Of a stretch of DNA of 64,000 bases, positions 53,501-64,000 are shown in pieces. Position 1 is the first letter of the stretch. Every line of letters starts with the position of its first letter. The notes beneath the pieces are model-generated. The model made no database searches and had not been told where the DNA came from. It saw only the letters and a list, made by a program, of their open reading frames with translations. The translations under genes and the position numbers were made by a program. Origin of the DNA: Malachius bipustulatus (taxonomy: Eukaryota > Arthropoda > Insecta > Coleoptera > Melyridae); NCBI GenBank assembly GCA_910589415.1, contig OU342633.1, forward strand, positions 34,292,210 through 34,356,209, in the 5' to 3' direction.

Positions 53501-53559
53501 GACAACAATTTGCCAGAATTGTTGCCGAACTTCTGCAATGAAGATGGCACCTTAACAAG

Positions 53560-54020
53560 AAGACACCATGGTTCTACCCACATTTTCAAAATGCTACCCC
53601 TAACCATCATTAACGAGAAATGTGATAGCTGTCAAGAGATAAAGGGTCGGATCGCAATGGCCTGGAATATCTTCAACAAAATGAGCATTCAAGAGTCACG
53701 ACCTCACTTTGGACACCAAGATGCGGCTCGTGAGATGCTATGGGTTTCCGATTCTTCTGTATGTGGTGTAGACTTGTACCCTGACCAAAGAAATCACGGA
53801 TAAACTCGTCGCCTTCGAACTCTGGATACACAGAAGAATCCTAAAGATATCATGGGTGATGAGAATCACCAATGAGGGAGTATTAAGACGAATGCGAAAG
53901 ACACCGGAGCTGGTGAACATTCTCAAATGTCGAAAGCTGCAGTACTTGGACCATATTATTATGAGGAATGAGCAAAGATATCAACTGCTCCGATGTACAT
54001 TGCAGGAAAAAGTATTTTAG
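53560..54020 (+). pseudogene. Decayed RTE LINE C-terminal fragment
   Basis: CDSCQEIKGRIAMAWNIFNKM, then FELWIHRRILKISWV, RITNEGVLRRMRK and KLQYLDHIIMRNE fit the C-terminus of RTE ORF2. Frame breaks near 53800 and 53950. Confidence 0.62.
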
Positions 54021-54208
54021 CTGTTAATAATAATTATTATTGATACAATAGTTATATCTACAATCGTATTGCTGTAAAAACCTTACAGTCTAAAAAAAGC
54101 CTGTTTTAAACGAAAATAGAGTTTAAATTTTTTGATGAAGGTATTATTCGTTACTCGATTACTTTGAAATACCTAAATCGATGTTATTCTATGTTACAAT
54201 TCTGTTTA

Positions 54209-54480
54209 GATAAATAAATAAATAAATATCGTATGGCTGTGGTAAAGCCCAAGTGTCAGAAGTTTTCAAGTAGCCCAAGGGCCTCTGACGTAACTTAACG
54301 ACTGCTGTGAAGCAGCCGGGACCCCCTTTTTAACGTACCTCCCGGAGCACGATCGGTCACGGAACTTTTTTATTTACCACTATAATTGGTCACCCATCTA
54401 AGTACTGACCAAGCAAAGTCATGTTGCACTTTAGAGATCGTTTGACCGAAACTCTAGCAGCTTGGCTATTGTGACCGATA
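54209..54480 (-). mobile_element. SINE with 5S rRNA-like head and (ATTT)n tail
   Basis: On the minus strand the first 90 bp (54475-54388) resemble 5S rRNA: GGTCAGTACTTAGATGGGTG-ACC matches its highly conserved 3' internal control region, and CGATC with the GTTGC-like text upstream sit at the right spacing. The 5' part is more diverged. A body of about 160 bp and a TTTA-type tail (54209-54228) follow. 5S-derived SINEs are a known class (SINE3). Confidence 0.55.
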
Positions 54481-54481
54481 T

Positions 54482-54775
54482 ACAGAGTGTTTGGTGACTG
54501 AACAGCCATAATCGAGCGTCATGTATAAAATTATTGTATTTTAAGCATAAAAGAGGGAATAACTTTTTTCAAGATCAGGTCTCGTTTAGAAAATATTTTC
54601 AAAATTGTTGTTCGATTATTACTGAATGAAACATTATTTTTATTGCGCCCTTAGTTTTACATTTTTGTAGATATTTCCTATACAAGGCCTGATCTTGAAG
54701 AACGTTATTCTCTCTTTTATGCTTAAAATCCGATTTTATACATGGCGTTTGTTTTTAACTGTCCGGAAACAAACA
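54482..54775. mobile_element. Short inverted-repeat element
   Basis: TTTTAAGCATAAAAGAGGGA near 54539 pairs with TCTCTCTTTTATGCTTAAAA near 54709; ATGTATAAAAT and the TCAAGATCAGG blocks also pair. Left end TACAGAGTGTTTGG. Noncoding. Confidence 0.55.
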
Positions 54776-54802
54776 AACAAATTTTTCGGCGGCCTTAGTT
54801 TT

Positions 54803-55662
54803 ATACAGGGTGTCTGCTTAAGGCTGGCCACCGGCTATATCTCGGAAACTAATGGGCCTATAACCTCAAAATAAAAAATTTCCACACATAAGTGATCAAG
54901 AGAAATTCAATGAAAATATTTTCAAGATGGCCGCACTTCCGGAAATACCGGAAGTTGACACCTACTTCGTTATTTTAACAGGAACACCCTGTATATTATT
55001 ATATTTTTTAAATGTCTGAAGAAATCGAATACAGGTGGTTTTCACCATTGGAATTTAGATTGAGCGGTTTATGAGTTATAAACAAGTGAAAATCGAAAAT
55101 TTTCAACTTCAAAGCAGTCTAGAACTAGAACGGCTCAAGATATCCAAAAACGGTTTACATGTCCCTATCCTAACTTTTTACGTTTTATCCCAGTGTGTGG
55201 AGTAAATTTTAATACAGGGTGATGAAAATTATCCGATTTTTCATCACCCTGTATTAAAATTTAAACCACATAGTAGGATACTATGTGAAAAGTTAAGATA
55301 GGGACATGTAAACCGTTTTTAGATATCTTGAGCCGTTCTAGTTCTAGACTGCTTTGAAGTTGAAAATTTTCGATTTTCACTTGTTTATAACTCAAAAACC
55401 GCTCAATCTAAATTACAATGGTGAAAACCACCTGTATTGGATTTCTTCAGACATTTAAAAAATATAATAATATACAGGGTGTTCCTGTTAAAATAACGAA
55501 GTAGGTGTCAACTTCCGGTATTTCCGGAAGTGCGGCCATCTTGAAAATATTTTCATTGAATTTCTCTTGATCACTTATGTGTGGAAATTTTTTATTTTGA
55601 GGTTATAGGCCCATTAGTTTCCGAGATATAGCCGGTGGCCAGCCTTAAGCAGACACCCTGTA
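54803..55662. mobile_element. Palindromic MITE 1 of a back-to-back pair
   Basis: Arms of about 425 bp are inverted copies over the whole element. Ends are TATACAGGGTGTCTGCTTAA and its complement. The centre (about 55213-55250) carries TACAGGGTGATGAAAA and its complement, itself like an element end. Noncoding. Confidence 0.82.
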
Positions 55663-56511
55663 TACAGGGTAAGTCATTGATATGGGAAAGCTCGATTGCA
55701 CCTACACCATTAAAGATATCGAAATTAACCAAAAAATGCTGTAAATGGGAGGGTAAAGTGCAGTTTGTAAAACTATTTTCAGATACACAGGTGGCCCAAT
55801 ATCGCTGTACGCCATACAACTTTGTTATTTTAAATAGGACACCCTCTATATTATTACATCTTCATATTGTTTGAGAAAAGTCAAAAAGAATGGTTTGTAA
55901 AGTTGAAGTTTGTAATGAGCAATTTATGAGTTATAAACAAATGAAAATCGCGATTTTCCATTTTCAAAGCAGCTTATATTGAAAACGGCTCGAGATATGG
56001 AAAAACGGTTTACATGTTCCTATCTTAACTTTTCAAGCGGTATCCTATTGGATGGATGGAATTTTTATACAGAGTGGTAAAAAATTTGATTATTTTCATC
56101 ACCCGGTATAAAAATTTCAGCTACATGATAGGATACCAAATTAAAAATTAAGATAGGGACATGTAAACCGTTTTTCCATATCTCGAGCCGTTTTCAATAT
56201 AAGCTGCTTTGAAAATGAAAAATCGCGATTTTCATTTGTTTATAACTCATAAATTGCTCATTACAAACTTCAACTTTACAAACCATTCTTTTTGACTTTT
56301 CTCAAACAATATGAAGATGTAATAATATAGAGGGTGTCCTATTTAAAATAACAAAGTTGTATGGCGTACAGCGATATTGGGCCATCCTGTGTATCTGAAA
56401 ATAATTTTACAAACTGCACTTTACCCTCCCATTTACAGCACTTGGTTCATTTCGATATCTTTAATGATATAGTGTAATCGAGCTTTCCCATATCAATGAC
56501 TTACCCTGTAT
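55663..56511. mobile_element. Palindromic MITE 2 of a back-to-back pair
   Basis: Starts TATACAGGGTAAGTCATTGA directly at the end of MITE 1 and ends TCAATGACTTACCCTGTA. Arms of about 420 bp. Shares the internal block GGGACATGTAAACCGTTTTT with MITE 1 although the ends differ. Confidence 0.82.
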
Positions 56512-58426
56512 GTTTGGAAATTTTTCCTAAACGAGTCAACATCTTGATAAGGATTGATAAGTCTTCATGTGCATAGACCGGCACCTGGGACGATGGGTTA
56601 TAAAGAACTTATTGAAAACCTAATTTTCATGAGGTTAAGTGTGAAGAGTTGGTTCCTAAACATTCTGAAAGATACTCATCATTCAGAGTTTACATCAACG
56701 AAGAAAACTTCAAAGTGCAATGGATCCTACAGTATGGTCCCAGAACACAATATGTATTACCCGTTTTTCATATCGTCGGTCTCAGACTATTGCAGCGTAA
56801 ATTTTATATCTTACGCTGCAACTTACAATTATTCTTCTGTTAAATATTCCATCTTTGAATGGCAGTTTTTCTTACCCAGTCCTGCAATACAACCCTTATG
56901 CGATCTGATGCCATATTATCGCAAATAACGAAGTAGTGAGGAAATGCGATAAGTTGCAGTCTGGTGAAACGAACAGTTTTTTTTTTTGTATTTACTTTAA
57001 AATCTTTTTGGCAGGCATGAATCCGCGATAATAACATTATGTAACTATCTGCGGAAGAAAAACTGGAGAAATTATTATAATTTATTATTTATATTATTTA
57101 TTTATATTATCATTTTTCCGAAATGACGTGCCAAAATACTATTTGTCATAATGATCGTAATAATATTGATTAGTAAATTTTTGCAGATAACGAATAATTT
57201 TTACACCTTGAGTAACACTCATGCATAATGTAATAATGTATCGAGTTGAATTTACTAACACAAGCTACCTACCTATTATTATCTATTTAAATATTTAGAT
57301 ATTTTCATTCAGGGTCAAGGTGGCGACAGTGGATCATGGGGGTAAAGTTGGTAGATTAAGTACCCACTTCGCTGTCTGAAATAAAAATTGATATATCCTG
57401 TCTTGTTCGTATAAGAATGCTTTGACGATAAAAAATAAATTCAAACGAACTACACCTTTTACAATAATTGTAAGTCAGAAATTATAACATAATCGATATA
57501 ATTTAGTCTAGTCAGTTGTTATTCAGAAAGTGTAACTTGTAATTCAGAACTGATTAGTCTCAATTATTATTGAATGTTACAACTTCTGAATTACAATTTA
57601 CTAATCTGAATTACAGTTAATGTTTTCTGATTTACAGCTGACTAATATGAATTGACCTATCAAACTATCCTTCCTGAATTGAAAACGAAAAAGGTAAGTC
57701 GCCGGCAGTCATTATTAGCTCATAAGTAGATACCAACAGAAGTTCCATGGATTTTATTTTTTTAGCGTGTAAAATTTATGACTAAAGGTAAGTTTGCTGT
57801 CATGAACATTAGTAGGTATGTTTTTTTTTTGTATCGCATTATTATACAGTGTGTATACGTTAACGTGCAGTGCAATATGACATCTTGGAAACTATGAGAG
57901 ATACAGAGTCGATAAAATGACAAAAAATACAGGGTATTTTTAATTTGAGTCATTTTTTTAACACCCTGTAGAATTTATAAAGACAAACAACTTTTTCAAA
58001 TAACTTTTCTCTATTAAGTAAAAAATAAAAGAGAACCGGTCTTCGATAATTAAAAAAAAACTGTGATAAACGAGGTGATAAATTCAGGGAATTAAACTAA
58101 TTTAAACAGAAACCGATCAAACGAAACAAAAATTGCATTACCAAGGGTTATCCAGGAAGCAAGGAAAAAAATTATAGGAAGTAAACTAAAATGACTCAGT
58201 TAATGGAGGTAAGTTGAATAAAAAAACAAAGGCTAGAAAATTCAAGCAATCAGACTTAACTTTTGTATTTCTTTCAGACCTTCATCTATCACAGGTGTTA
58301 TCGGGTGACTTTAATCCGGCTCGAAGGACCATATTATGCTATCATGTGACTTCTAGTTATTCGTCATAGATAATGTCTGACCGAATTGAGTTGTAATTTT
58401 GTTCTAATTAAAAGCATTACTCTTTG
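56512..58426. other. AT-rich DNA without recognisable gene
   Basis: The 124-codon frame at 56554-56928 shows no family likeness and no codon pattern. At 57470-57650 the short motif CTGAATTACA and related forms recur. At 57926-57970 a small pair of ends, TACAGGGTATTTT and AACACCCTGTA, faces each other. Confidence 0.4.

Positions 58427-58472
<46 letters not shown>
58427..58472 (+). repeat. (TAA)n microsatellite before R4/Dong-like copy 1
   Basis: About fifteen TAA units directly upstream of a 5'-truncated R4/Dong-like LINE. Confidence 0.9.
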
Positions 58473-58473
<1 letters not shown>

Positions 58474-59667
58474 TTTTTAGTTAGCCACAGAAAGGCTAAC
58501 TCTACCTAGAGAGATGGAGGGAAGAGGCCTTATTGACATACCCAATCTGCACCACAAACAGATAAATAATCTTCGAGAGTTCTTTCACGCAAAACAAACC
58601 ACGTCCAAACTACACAAAGCCATAAATATCGCAGACAGAAACAACACACCTTTAAGCCTACATAACAAAAACTTGGAGCTACACATAACAGATAATAATA
58701 CAAAACAGCAGTCGTGGACCCAGAAGGAACTCCATGGGAGACACCCCCATGAGCTGAGCCAGAACCATGTCGACAAACAGGCGTCGAACAAGTGGCTTAG
58801 TTGTGGGAACCTTTTTGGGGAGACCGAAGGGTTCATGATTGCTATACAGGATCAAACAATAAATACTAAAAACTAAAGAAAACATATACTCAAGGACACC
58901 ACAATCACAGACGATACATGCAGAAAATGTCATTTATCACAGGAAACAACACATTACAGCTGGATGCAGAATACTTACACAAACCGACTATCTACATAGA
59001 CACAACCAGGTGGCGAACATTATACATCAAAAACTCGCAGCTCAGTACAAACTCATCGACATGTATACACCATATTACAAATACAACCCGCAAACAGTAT
59101 TAGAAAATAGCACTCACAAATTATACTATGACAGAGCCATCATCACAGACAAAACAATTCATCATAACAGACCAGACATCACATTAATAGACAAAGAAAA
59201 CAAAAATACATATATAATAGATATAGCGATACCCAATACACACAACTTGCAGAAAACGGACACCGAAAAACATACAAAATACATAGATCTAGCACAGGAG
59301 GTGCGGCGCCTCTGGAGGATGGACAGGGTAGTCATCGTACCGATAGTCTTGTCCTCTACAGGGGTTGTACCATATGCACTACATAAAAACTTACAGACAC
59401 TCAAAATGCACAAAAATACGTACATAGAACTACAGAAAGCCACAATAATAAGTACATGTCACATCGTTAGAAAATTTCTGTACGCAGACATACAAATAGA
59501 TGAACATCCGACACATTTAACAGAATTGACACAACACACAAACTAAACACATGTAGTAGAACTTCTATGGCGACCTTGTCTTGGTGATAGCCCGACATGG
59601 TTGCTTGCCGCCGGGAGATGAGACCCGAGATGCTACATATATGCAGAAGAAATAATAATAATAATAA
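58473..59667 (+). mobile_element. R4/Dong-like LINE, copy 1, 5'-truncated
   Basis: Retains only the C-terminal part of the single ORF, after the reverse transcriptase. 58514-58876 has LHGRHPHELSQNHVDKQASN; a Cys-rich CRKC stretch follows in broken frame. 59010-59546 holds the endonuclease. 3' UTR ends GCAGAAGAAATAATAATAAT at 59645-59667. Frame breaks at 58874 and about 59000. Confidence 0.78.
59010..59546 (+). pseudogene. Restriction-like endonuclease domain of R4/Dong-like LINE copy 1
   Basis: Contains YYDRAIITDKTIHHNRPDIT and IIDIAIPNTHNLQK, the PD...(D/E)xK-type core of site-specific R2/R4-group LINEs, then VVIVPIVLSSTGVVP. The open piece lacks the rest of the protein, so it is inert. Confidence 0.72.
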
Positions 59668-59751
59668 GAGACACCTTCTAGCGAGAACATTACAACCTAT
59701 TGGTCATCTATATGGAGTGAGAGAAAAGAATACAATACAAACGCAAATTGG

Positions 59752-60219
59752 TTGGAAAGGGAAGAACAAGAAAGTTTGTCAGTCCAGCCAATGGAAGAAC
59801 CTACCATCAATGCAGCGAGAGTTACAGAAATAATCAGAAAGACACACAATTGGAAGAGCCCTGGTAGTGATAATATTCACAACTTCTGGTTCAAGAAATT
59901 CACTAACATACATAGCAAACTATCAACATTGATAGATGACATTTTGAGACACCCTGAAAAAGTCCCCCATTTCATGACAGAGGGTAGAACCTATCTCCTT
60001 CCTAAAGGAAAACTAACGGCAGACTCATCTAAATACAGACCTATCACTTGCTTACAGACTATCTATAAAATAATAACGGCATGCATAACATCAATCTTGA
60101 GTGAACACATAGAAAACCAAAATATGACGAGTGAAGAACAAAAGGGATGCCGAAAAGGATGCGATTCAAAGGATGTAAGGAACAACTTATCATTGACTCC
60201 ACTATCCTCAATGATGTAA
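59752..60219 (+). pseudogene. R4/Dong-like ORF, N-terminal reverse transcriptase piece
   Basis: KTHNWKSPGSDNIHNFWFKK and YLLPKGKLTADSSKYRPITC are early reverse transcriptase motifs of this LINE group. The frame is left by an indel at about 60168-60180 (EEQKGCRKGC is the last good match) and stops at 60217. Coding similarity can be traced upstream to 59671. Confidence 0.75.
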
Positions 60220-62072
60220 AAATTAAAAAGAAGAATCTCTCATGTTGTTACGTGGACTATCAGAAAGCATACGATAGCGTCCCGCATTCGTGGCTATTAA
60301 AAGTCTTAGAACTATATAAGGTGCATCCAAATATAAAACGATTGCTGGAACAACTGATGAAGACATGGAGAACAGTGATCCAACTTACTACAAAGGCAGG
60401 ACATATCAGAACCAAGGAAATAAAAATTAACCGGGCAATTTACCAAGGAGACTCTTTGAGCCCGTTATGGTTTTGCCTTGCCTTAAACCCATTATCAGGA
60501 ATAATTAACAGGACAAACATCGGTTACACGTTGAAGAGCAATGAACAGCGGTACACTATATCACACCAGCTATACATGGATGACCTTAAATTGTACGCAC
60601 CAAATCATAATCAACTAAGCGAGCTCATCATGTTGGTACAAATGTTTTCAAAAGATATCAACATGAAATTCGGCCTAGATAAGTGCAAAACGATACACAT
60701 AGAGAAAGGGAAAATTAGAGCCCAAGGAATTGAATTGGGAAATGGAGAGAGGATAGGTTCAATGACAGAAGAGGATGTTTACAAGTACCTAGGTTATGAG
60801 CAAGCTAAACTAGTAGAACATACTAAAATCAAAGAAAAACTGCTTGCAGAATACATACAAAGAGTCAGAAAGATTTGTCAAACACAACTCAATAGTAAAC
60901 ATTTGTTCAAAGCCCTTAACACGTGGGCTGTACCATTGCTAACATACTCATTTGGTGTTATAGCATGGACAGAAACGGATCTTGAAAATATCATGAGAAA
61001 AACAAGAATCGAATTGACAAAACATAGAAAATATCATTCAAAATCGAGCACAATTCGTATGACGCTGAAAAGAGAAGAAGGAGGAAGGGGTTTGGTTGAT
61101 GTTAAAAACCTGCACAACCATCAAATTAAGCTCTTGAGAACATATTTCCTCCAGACAAGATCCACATCGCCTCTACATCAGTGTATAAGCAAAACAGACA
61201 GTAAATATACACCCCTCAATCTGGCAAGTGAAAGAACTCAGCGGAATGAAGAAACAGGCAGCAGTGAGGAAAAGAACCGCGAGTGGCGCAGTAAAGCCCT
61301 TCACGGGAGACACCCCCATGATCTTGATAAACCATTTGTTGATAAACAAGCGTCAAACGCGTGGTTAAAGGCTGGGGAGCTGTACCCTGAGACAGAGGGT
61401 TTTATGTTGGCGATTCAAGACCAAGTGGTGAAGACGAGGAACTACTTGAGACACATCATCAAAGACCCTAATATAGCTGATGAGCGATGTAGAAAATGTG
61501 GGGAAAAGCCTGAGACAATTCAGCATATCACAGCAGCGTGCAGCTTACTTGCCCAGAGTGACTATTTACATCGACACAATCAAGTAGCGTTAATCATTCA
61601 CCAGGAAATATGCTACAGACTAGGAGTTCTTACAGATCACCCTAGAACACCATACTATAAGTATGAGCCAAAAACTGTCGTCGAAACAGAACGGTACACC
61701 ATTTACTATGACAGGTCCATTATCACTGACCGTTGTGTACCATTTAACAAACCGGACATTGTTGTTAGAGATAGGCAGAAGCAGGAAGCCATCATAGCGG
61801 ACATTGCCATTCCAAACACCCACAATATTCTTACCACTATCGCAGAGAAGAAACGCAAGTACACTGAATTGGCGGATGAATTAAAAAAGATGTGGAACCT
61901 AAATAAAGTCACTGTAGTTCCGGTTGTCATCTCTGCCACAGGGGTTGTACCAAAGGAACTTCACAGGAGTTTAAACATATTGGGTATACGAACTCCTGCT
62001 TTCTTTGTGATACAGAAGGCTGTCATACTTAACACCATCAGAATAGTAAGAAGATTCTTAAGTCAAGAGTAG
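60147..62072 (+). CDS. R4/Dong-like ORF: reverse transcriptase and restriction-like endonuclease
   Basis: 641 codons open. Reverse transcriptase: CCYVDYQKAYDSVPHSWL (motif A with catalytic Asp), IYQGDSLSPLWFCLALNPLS (motif B) and LYMDDLKLYAP (motif C, Asp pair). Next LHGRHPHDLDKPFVDKQAS, then the knuckle CRKCGEKPETIQHITAAC, then an endonuclease core YYDRSIITDRCVPFNKPDIV and IADIAIPNTHN. This single-ORF layout with a C-terminal restriction-like endonuclease is that of the R2/R4 group. The true start is lost and an upstream frameshift exists, so it is probably inactive. Confidence 0.82.
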   Translation: MPKRMRFKGCKEQLIIDSTILNDVKIKKKNLSCCYVDYQKAYDSVPHSWLLKVLELYKVHPNIKRLLEQLMKTWRTVIQLTTKAGHIRTKEIKINRAIYQGDSLSPLWFCLALNPLSGIINRTNIGYTLKSNEQRYTISHQLYMDDLKLYAPNHNQLSELIMLVQMFSKDINMKFGLDKCKTIHIEKGKIRAQGIELGNGERIGSMTEEDVYKYLGYEQAKLVEHTKIKEKLLAEYIQRVRKICQTQLNSKHLFKALNTWAVPLLTYSFGVIAWTETDLENIMRKTRIELTKHRKYHSKSSTIRMTLKREEGGRGLVDVKNLHNHQIKLLRTYFLQTRSTSPLHQCISKTDSKYTPLNLASERTQRNEETGSSEEKNREWRSKALHGRHPHDLDKPFVDKQASNAWLKAGELYPETEGFMLAIQDQVVKTRNYLRHIIKDPNIADERCRKCGEKPETIQHITAACSLLAQSDYLHRHNQVALIIHQEICYRLGVLTDHPRTPYYKYEPKTVVETERYTIYYDRSIITDRCVPFNKPDIVVRDRQKQEAIIADIAIPNTHNILTTIAEKKRKYTELADELKKMWNLNKVTVVPVVISATGVVPKELHRSLNILGIRTPAFFVIQKAVILNTIRIVRRFLSQE

Positions 62073-62162
62073 ATGGGAGTGCTTGGTGAAAACCCGTACC
62101 CCATTTAGATCATTAACCAGGAGACCTGAGAATAGTGTGAATAATAATAATAATATACACCA

Positions 62163-62783
62163 TATACAGGGTGATCCCGAAATGGAGGACACGTTCAGAA
62201 AGACTGTAAATTTAAAACAAAAATGGTTTCCTCGGCTTCGTTACCGAGATATAGGGTGTCCTTTTTCGAAAATTTAAATCAAAATGGCAGTCAACTTCAA
62301 ACAACCTACACTGGCAAAGCACACGATTTGACATAACTATTACGATAGTGTTTGCTTTTTATTTTTTTTATTATCGGGAACGGAATAACAGGCATTCAAA
62401 GTTTACCTATTCCCTGAGTTCAAAACAATTTTTCAATGTGGCATCGTTGTTCAAATTCGAGCTCAACAATGCAACTAAAATAAATTTTGAATAACATCAT
62501 CAAATATGTATCCGCGCAACGATTATTGTTTTTAACTTTGTTGGATTTGCCATTTCATATGTTTCCATGGTAACATATATCTGGGTATTATTGTAGACCT
62601 AGACATTATTTTTCTGCCTGAAGAAGGGTAGTGAAGTGTTGTGACTTTTTTGTCCACAAAAGTGATCGTATCTTCTTAAGGGGGCCATACTGGAGAAAAA
62701 AGTATAAGTGAACTTGGAATCTTTAATCCACAATGGATGCTGTGGTGGTGTCTGTGTCCGCCATTTCGGGATCACCCTGTATA
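62163..62783. mobile_element. MITE with TACAGGGTGATCCCGAAATG ends
   Basis: Left end TATACAGGGTGATCCCGAAA pairs with the right end TTTCGGGATCACCCTGTATA. Interior is noncoding and only the outer about 40 bp pair well. It sits directly behind the TAA tail of R4/Dong-like copy 2. Confidence 0.78.
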
Positions 62784-63243
62784 CAATATATGGTGTACCT
62801 ATATGGTATATGTAATATGGTGTATACACATGTATATAGTCCAATAAAGTCTAAAAAGTCATACGTATCGGTTAAGAATACAGATCCTTTTGATAGTTCG
62901 ATTTATTTTGTTTCATATACGTGGTTTTTATAGTAACCGTCCAGTTTGTCTAAACACTCCATCCCGCATAAATAAATAAACATCCGCATTGGTTTTGAAT
63001 GAGAATTAAATGGACATCACAAAGGATAAAAACAAATGTCATTACGTGAATAAATTTTATGTAGTTGTCAGTGGCTCTCAAACTGACGTAAGCTGTTCAA
63101 TTCGTTGTTTGAATGATTCCTTCAATAATTTACGCTCGTTCACAACTTGACATTTAACTGTTTGACATTTTCTGGTGAAATTGAAAATATTAATTTGGAC
63201 GGTTAGTGTGACGTCACATCTGACTTTTTAAACTTAATCCCAC
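62784..63243. other. Nothing recognisable
   Basis: AT-rich, no coding frame of note. TATGGTGTA-like motifs at 62787-62826 echo ACACCATATA just left of the MITE. Confidence 0.4.
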
Positions 63244-63826
63244 TATACACCATATTACAAATACAACCCGCAAACAGTGTTAGAAAATAGCACTCACAAA
63301 ATAAATTATACTATGACAGAGCCATCATCACAGACAAAACAATTCATCATAACAGACCAGACATCACATTAATAGACAAAGAAAACAAAAATACAAATAC
63401 ATATAATAGATATAGCGATACCCAATACACATAACTTGCAGAAAACGGACACCGAAAAACATACAAAATACATAGATCTAGCATAGGAGGTGCGGCGCCT
63501 CTGGAGGATGGACAGGGTAGTCATCGTACCGATAGTCTTGTCCTCTACAGGGGTTGTACCATATACACTACATAAAAGCTTACAGACACTCAAAATGCAC
63601 AAAAATACGTACATAGAACTACAGAAAGCCACAATAATAAGTACATGTCACATCGTTAGAAAATTTCTGTACGCAGACATACAAATAGATGAACATCCGA
63701 CACATTTAACAGAATTGACACAACACACAAACTAAACATCTATGGCGACCTTGTCTTGGTGATAGCCCGACATGGGAGATGAGACCCGAGATGCTACATA
63801 TATGCAGAAGAAATAATAATAATAAA
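63244..63826 (+). mobile_element. R4/Dong-like LINE, copy 3, 5'-truncated
   Basis: Nearly identical to 59060-59667 of copy 1 (both have TACACCATATTACAAATACA, the same endonuclease text and the same 3' UTR). It has small indels: an extra ATAAA near 63300, a change near 63395, and loss of 15-30 bp in the 3' UTR. Ends GAAGAAATAATAATAATAAA. The endonuclease frame is interrupted by a stop near 63484. Confidence 0.8.
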
Positions 63827-64000
63827 CGTCTTTATTGGGCGAAGTTCTCTTCGACGGAGTTCTTACACTTAACCCTTATACCATATCTGCATATTTTCAG
63901 AGCAACAAATTTTGCATATATTTACAAGTTTGTTCCATTAGTAATATAACAACATGATGATAACATAAAATAAAGTATCTAACATAGAGGGCAGACAGCG
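63827..64000 (-). mobile_element. 3' end of another LINE on the minus strand
   Basis: Read on the minus strand the sequence ends CTTCGCCCAATAAAGACG and runs into TTTATTATTATT, like the tail of the LINE at 14.1 kb (GGGCAATAAATATTATT). The body lies outside the window. Confidence 0.45.

Larger units (their letters stand above)
59668..62154 (+). mobile_element. R4/Dong-like LINE, copy 2
   Basis: About 2.5 kb, starting abruptly in coding sequence inside a TAA repeat and ending in TAA repeats at 62139-62154. It carries most of the reverse transcriptase, the Cys-rich region and the endonuclease. The 5' end (N-terminal zinc finger region) is missing. One frameshift. Confidence 0.82.

Noticed and set aside
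54388..54475. Possible functional 5S rRNA gene on the minus strand
   Set aside because: Only the 3' control region is well kept; the 5' half is diverged, no T-run terminator follows, and a SINE-like body with repeat tail does.
56554..56928. 124-codon frame as a host gene
   Set aside because: No signal peptide, domain, splice context or repeat relation could be seen; likely chance.

Overview
The window is AT-rich, repeat-laden animal DNA. The genes are intron-split, and one family is clearly insect-type (7tm_6) odorant receptor. The order cannot be fixed from sequence alone. A beetle or another repeat-rich insect is a guess, based on the mix of short inverted-repeat elements, RTE, R4/Dong-like and CR1/Jockey-like LINEs and a Maverick/Polinton remnant.

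The only recognisable host locus is an odorant receptor locus on the + strand, about 9.6 to 50.7 kb. Five cassettes follow one another (A 9728, B 15607, C 17895, D 27151, E 39207). Each has its own TATA/initiator-like core promoter, a large first exon (about 260 codons) and a 100-nt second exon. In each, the donor and acceptor sites and the intron phases are the same. Only one set of 3' exons was found: exon 3 at 44861, exon 4 at 45192, exon 5 at 50499 with stop at 50550, and an AATAAA at 50681. Joining cassette E to these exons gives a 396-residue receptor, a normal length. Cassettes A, C and D are open and would join in the same frame. B has a 2-nt frameshift. The simplest reading is a complex locus in which alternative promoters and 5' exon cassettes (ligand-binding part) are spliced to one shared C-terminal module (TM6-TM7), as in Drosophila Gr39a or Gr28b. 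This is inferred, not shown.

Almost everything else is mobile DNA. 2.2-6.3 kb: a decayed mariner-like transposon and two palindromic MITEs. 6.65-8.9 kb: a miniature Maverick/Polinton with 6-bp target duplication, a DNA polymerase B remnant and a nested tRNA-derived SINE. 12.4-14.2 kb: an internally deleted LINE. 19.1-21.7 kb: an inverted-repeat element with a TTA duplication whose empty site survives in sister cassettes. 23.5-25.3 kb: MITEs. 29.8-35.2 kb: a truncated LINE and a nearly complete two-ORF LINE. 37.1-38.0 kb: a probable LTR with duplicated primer-binding site. 41.2-44.5 kb: tandem-repeat-rich noncoding DNA. 45.4-50.2 kb: an antisense RTE LINE filling intron 4, itself interrupted by a 2-kb palindrome. 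50.9-54.0 kb: two RTE fragments. 54.2-56.5 kb: a 5S-derived SINE-like element and three hairpin elements. 58.4-63.8 kb: three R4/Dong-like LINE copies tied to TAA repeats.

All family assignments were made by eye from motifs, without database searches.
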